The notes below the pieces were generated by a model, which was not told the DNA's origin, made no database searches, and worked only from the letters and a program-made list of their open reading frames with translations. This document shows positions 60,300-64,000 of a stretch of DNA of 64,000 nucleotides, in pieces. Made by a program: the position numbers and the translations under genes. The stretch covers positions 442,001 through 506,000 of the forward strand of contig BDSI01000092.1 of the NCBI GenBank assembly GCA_003117195.1. Reading direction: 5' to 3'. This DNA comes from Eudorina sp. 2006-703-Eu-15. Its lineage: Eukaryota; Chlorophyta; Chlorophyceae; Chlamydomonadales; Volvocaceae. The first letter of the stretch is position 1; every line of letters begins with the position of its first letter.

Positions 60300-61035
60300 G
60301 GTTGATAACCGGCGTGATAACCGGCTTGACAACCAGATTTATGATCACCAGGCTCGATACCTGTTTCAATTCCGATCCGGGTTCGTTGTTACCCGGGTCA
60401 ACTCCCGGGTGCACACTGGGGTCGTCGATAGTTCCATACCCAGCTTGATACCGGGGTCGATTACCAGGTAGATGCCCGGCTCCATACCCGGGTCCTGGTC
60501 CAATACCCTGGTCGATACCCGTGTTGTAACCAGCTCGACAACCGGGTCCACCTGGTCGCCCTCCATACCAACTGCACCCGGGTCTACACCCGGTCCATAC
60601 TCGTTTGCAACATTGGTTGATACCCCGGGTTGACATCCGTCTCTCTTGATACCAAACTCGGTACCTGGCTGGGTCATCCGGAACTATACCCAGGCCAATC
60701 GATACCCAGCTTGTAACTGGCTCAATAATCGCGCCGCTCATTGAGCTCCAGCTAGATAACTGGATTGATCACGGGCTTGACACCAGGCTCAACATCCGTG
60801 ATGATGTCTATGGCTCAACACCCGGCTCAATTCCCAGCTCGACAACTGGATCAATTCGGGGGTCAACATGAGGATAACAGGGACGATTCCCTGGTCGGAA
60901 CTGCCTCAACATCGAGCTGGATAACCAGGTCCATAACTTCCTCGACAACCGGAACCATCGCCGGCTTTATACCAGGCTCGCTCCATACCAGGCTCGATAC
61001 CTGTGTCAATACCGACCCAGGTCGACTCCCGGGTC
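60300..61035. repeat. Degenerate 12-bp minisatellite
   Basis: Dozens of diverged copies of a 12-base unit close to CTCGATACCCGG (with variants such as GATAACCGGCTT and CAACACCCGGCT). Because the unit is a multiple of three, long frames are open across it on the minus strand and read as tetrapeptides of P-G-x-x type (DPGM, EPGI, DPGI). I regard those frames as a by-product of the period. Confidence 0.8.
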
Positions 61036-61075
61036 GACAATGTAGACCCTTACACTATTCACCCGGGCAGTCCTG

Positions 61076-61390
61076 ATGCTGATTCCAACAAGCAACCCCA
61101 TCGCGGACGGGCTCCAGCATCCGGTCCTGCCCTTCTCGTGCAGGCTCCCCGGCATCCAGGAGCCGCTACCAGCCGCCATTGCTGACAGCAGCCTACTAGA
61201 ACACTTCCCAGAGCTTCAGGACTACCTGACGCAAGACCTCGAGGCCGAGCACCCCTCCACCGTGGCCCAAGCATGTGAGGGGATCACAACCCTGTACACG
61301 GCCACCGTCACCCTGGGCATCGAGACCTGGGGCTTGCGCATCACCGCCATCTCCAATGTGCTCTCGGCGCCCATCAACCAGGCCGCGTAG
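61076..61390 (+). CDS. Isolated GC-rich ORF, unknown (possible gene fragment)
   Basis: A 104-codon frame with coding-like GC-rich third positions, unlike the DNA around it, beginning at the edge of the 12-bp minisatellite. The product has an acidic middle (LLEHFPELQDYLTQDLEAEH) and a Thr/Ala/Ile-rich hydrophobic end (TLYTATVTLGIETWGLRITA). No family is recognised. It could be an exon of an unidentified gene or a captured fragment of one. Confidence 0.3.
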   Translation: MLIPTSNPIADGLQHPVLPFSCRLPGIQEPLPAAIADSSLLEHFPELQDYLTQDLEAEHPSTVAQACEGITTLYTATVTLGIETWGLRITAISNVLSAPINQAA

Positions 61391-62026
61391 AAAAACGCAA
61401 CAGCCGTGGGAGGAGGGGGGCTTTCGGCGGGATTCGTCACTTGTACAACATAGCTGGGGGGAGGCACAGGGGGGCAGACGGAACGAGGTGTGTATGAATT
61501 CAAGGCTTCCGAGTGCATTTGAGGTATCTAACGGTGTTCACAGGTATTACATTGGTGGCATGCTATCCAAACATGTGCTCCAAAGGACAGCTGCGGGGTG
61601 AGGTCCTGACAGCTGGCCTTGACGACACATCAAACAAGATCATTGATTGCTAGATCATCGAATAACGCCACATGTTTGCAGGACATACGCATACATTGAC
61701 GTGTTAACACTGCGACGTGGTTTCCGTCGCTGGGAATTGTTGTGAGGTAAATGGACTCCCCACAGCTCCTTTGGTTGCAGCACTGTTGGTGGGGACCTGC
61801 CGCTGGTAGTACGACAATGAAGCTGATGGACGGGCTTTTGCTCTTGAGAATGTTTCGTTCCTTTGACGCATGGGATGTTATGGACCGAGGAGCATAGGAC
61901 TGCGGCGAGATGAGGTCACGGCCGTTGCGGCAGCTCAGAGTTATCGGACGAAAGGGCATCCTTAGACATTCCGGCGCGTACACACATCGTATTCACGAAT
62001 CCTGCAGTACCGATGAACCCAACCAC

Positions 62027-62091
62027 ACCTCACGTGGAAGGTAGGGCGAGGTGGCTACGCTCGGACAGCCACACGTGAAAACACGTGAGGT
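62027..62091. repeat. Small nested inverted repeat
   Basis: Perfect 10-bp outer arms (ACCTCACGTG at 62027-62036, CACGTGAGGT at 62082-62091) enclose an inner GTGGCT/AGCCAC pair. It could be a stem-loop or the ends of a tiny non-autonomous element. Confidence 0.6.
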
Positions 62092-64000
62092 CAGGATTCA
62101 ACTCCCCGAGTAGCCCACAATCATCCCTCAACAACACCACCCATCGCACCCGTGAAAACCAAGCTACGGTCCCCATCGCTCAACCGGCGGTGTTTCTACA
62201 TTTTAAGACAAAGGATGTGAAGGTCATACGTGCCGTGATACAGCAGTGAATGTCACAACACTGACATATCAGGACACGGAGAGGTCCAGACGGACAAGGG
62301 TGCTTTGTATCATCCCAAGATATCTAACTGGGATGCCGCTTATTACGTACGTGTATAAAGGTGTGCAGGATGCCAATTCCTGGGTACACCCCACTGCACG
62401 TAAATGCATCCGCTGAGACTAGTACTGCGTACCTCGCTACCTCCCTTACGCGGCCGGATGCTTCGCCCTTTCTTCGCCTGCCTACTGGGGGACTGCTGCT
62501 GCAATGTATTGTTGGCGCGATCCGTTCCGTGGATTTTACAATGATCCGCACGCCATGAGGTCACGACGTAGAATGTCGAAATGGACCACCGGGTGCCCAA
62601 CGGCAAAGACACGTGCTGTGATACAGGAAATGTTAGTCCGCCGAGCCAACTAACCCAGTCAAAAAGAACTACGTGGAATGAATGGGATCACCAAATATAG
62701 CTCCATGACATGCAGTGTCCGGCGGCATACGACGGCATGTTCGTGGGCAGTATGAACGTAATCTCCTGTGCACAATCTCCTAATTGATGATGTACAGACG
62801 GGCCACACTCGCTAGCAACTACCCATCACCTGCCATGAACCCAACGGCGTCTACAAGGAACTGCTGTGCAAGGAAGATCAATGAACGACGGCAAGCGTAC
62901 AGATGCCGTACGCAACCATCAAATGAAATCCAAACAAAACCCGAACGTCGATAGCTCGATACCGTATGCATACAGCACCGTGAGCGAATGCGACACTTCC
63001 GTGGCAGCTCAGGTCGCGCCCACATGCTTGCACGATTTGACAGAGGCAGGGACCTCCGTTCGTCAGTTGTAAGTACGGCGGCGGCGAGAGCAGCGTATGC
63101 GAATATGCCACTGGCAGTTTCCGGCAAGCCTGCGCGCAGAAAGTGCTGCCACGACCTGCACCTTTCGTCGACCTCTCATGCATGCCTGCGTGCAAGGTTT
63201 GAACGAAGCGAGCTGCAATGCTAGCTACGTACCTGCTGGCTGCAGCTACGACTGAACCTACATATGACGGAACGCATCCATCCTGCCGACCCTACCTGCT
63301 GCCTGGCACATTCTGATCTACTCCTGTCAAAGCAACGATTTCGCACGCGCTTTCAAATCAATACCACCCACAGGCTTCACAGTTCAGCTGCACGCATCCC
63401 TCTTCCCTTGTCCCTTGTCTGAAAGCGAGGAGGCCGAACAGCAACCAGGCAACGAGTGCGCGCGTAGGAGCTGGAACATGGCGGCGCGCGCGCTGCACGT
63501 CGAATCTATCGACGGGATGCCGCTGTGCAACGCCCGTACCAGTCAACGAACGGCCCCTCTCGCTTCAAGTCATCGGTATGCTCTGAGCCCAGCAACCAAA
63601 CGAGCTGCAGCAACGTCCCCCGATTTTCGTTGAGCCACCATCTGAAGCACGTTGTCACCCCAGAACAACAACAACAGCAACAAATACTCTCACATGATAG
63701 ACGGGGCATGGCGGCCGTCGTCGCCCCGGTGCGCCAATCCATCCCTTACACCTTTCGTTCCTCAGTGCGCAGACAATCCCCTACACCCTTCCTTAGTTTC
63801 GCCCCCTGCTGACGAATCGTTGTCTGTAGGCACCGACTTAACTGTGCAAGCTTCACACACACACAGAGAATGACCTGTACGCCTAATTATCATTTGCAAA
63901 CAAGAATCACAGCGTGGCGTTTCTACCATACCTACTCCAATAGTGGCGTCATCGACGTGAACCAATAGCAGGCTCCACATGGATGCCGGTGCACGCCAAC

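Larger units (their letters stand above)
57747..64000. other. Gene-poor, repeat-rich right end
   Basis: No gene is recognised over more than 6 kb. The left part (57.8-58.6 kb) is AT-rich and should hold the pherophorin promoter and first exon. It is followed by a GTGA microsatellite, a degenerate GAAATG-type stretch, a short inverted-repeat element, a 12-bp minisatellite, one isolated GC-rich frame (61076-61390) and a small stem-loop (62027-62091). From 62.1 kb to the end I see only unsupported short frames. Confidence 0.45.

Noticed and set aside
60300..61035. CRISPR-like array
   Set aside because: The units are contiguous 12-mers with no unique spacers, there are no cas genes, and the setting is a eukaryotic nuclear genome.

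Overview
The window looks like nuclear DNA of a volvocine green alga (the Chlamydomonas/Volvox group). The genes are rich in short introns with clean GT..AG borders. Several 3' ends are followed by TGTAA, the chlorophyte poly(A) signal. One gene encodes a pherophorin-type extracellular-matrix glycoprotein, and another a plastid FtsZ. CA, GTGA and 12-bp repeats occur in introns and intergenic DNA. Most open frames in the window are antisense or intron shadows, so I rebuilt genes by joining exons whose splice phases agree. Several models close exactly in frame.

Layout, left to right. 1-1.9 kb: no recognised gene. 1.9-8.3 kb (-): a type II membrane protein joining an O-fucosyltransferase-like domain to a GT8-like DxD glycosyltransferase. 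9.4-10.0 kb (+): a small mitochondrial protein resembling the F1-ATPase inhibitor IF1. 11.1-17.2 kb (-): a fusion of a prolyl 4-hydroxylase (2OG-Fe(II) oxygenase) with a GT60 Skp1-type GlcNAc-transferase. 18.9-23.8 kb (-): a DDX21/Gu-type nucleolar DEAD-box helicase with GUCT domain and RGG/GYGG tail. 24.3-26.6 kb (-): a DEK_C plus double-SWIB protein. 27.0-29.0 kb (+): TMEM19 (DUF92). 29.4-35.7 kb (-): an ER DnaJ protein of DNAJC16 (ERdj8) type. 36.7-43.1 kb (-): coatomer beta' (COPB2). 45.6-46.1 kb (-): a 117-residue predicted plastid membrane protein. 47.2-51.5 kb (-): FtsZ. 54.0-57.7 kb (-): the pherophorin. 57.8-64 kb: gene-poor and repeat-rich.

Most genes lie on the minus strand. The plus-strand exceptions (IF1-like, TMEM19) converge on minus-strand neighbours. 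TMEM19 and the SWIB gene diverge from a 437-bp interval that probably holds both promoters. The genes do not form one pathway. Several serve the secretory or glycan system (O-FucT/GT8 protein, DNAJC16-like, COPB2, pherophorin), while the P4H-GT60 protein would act in the cytosol on Skp1. The two multi-domain glycosylation proteins are the most notable content. The P4H-GT60 chain would place the first two steps of the Skp1 oxygen-sensing modification pathway in one polypeptide.
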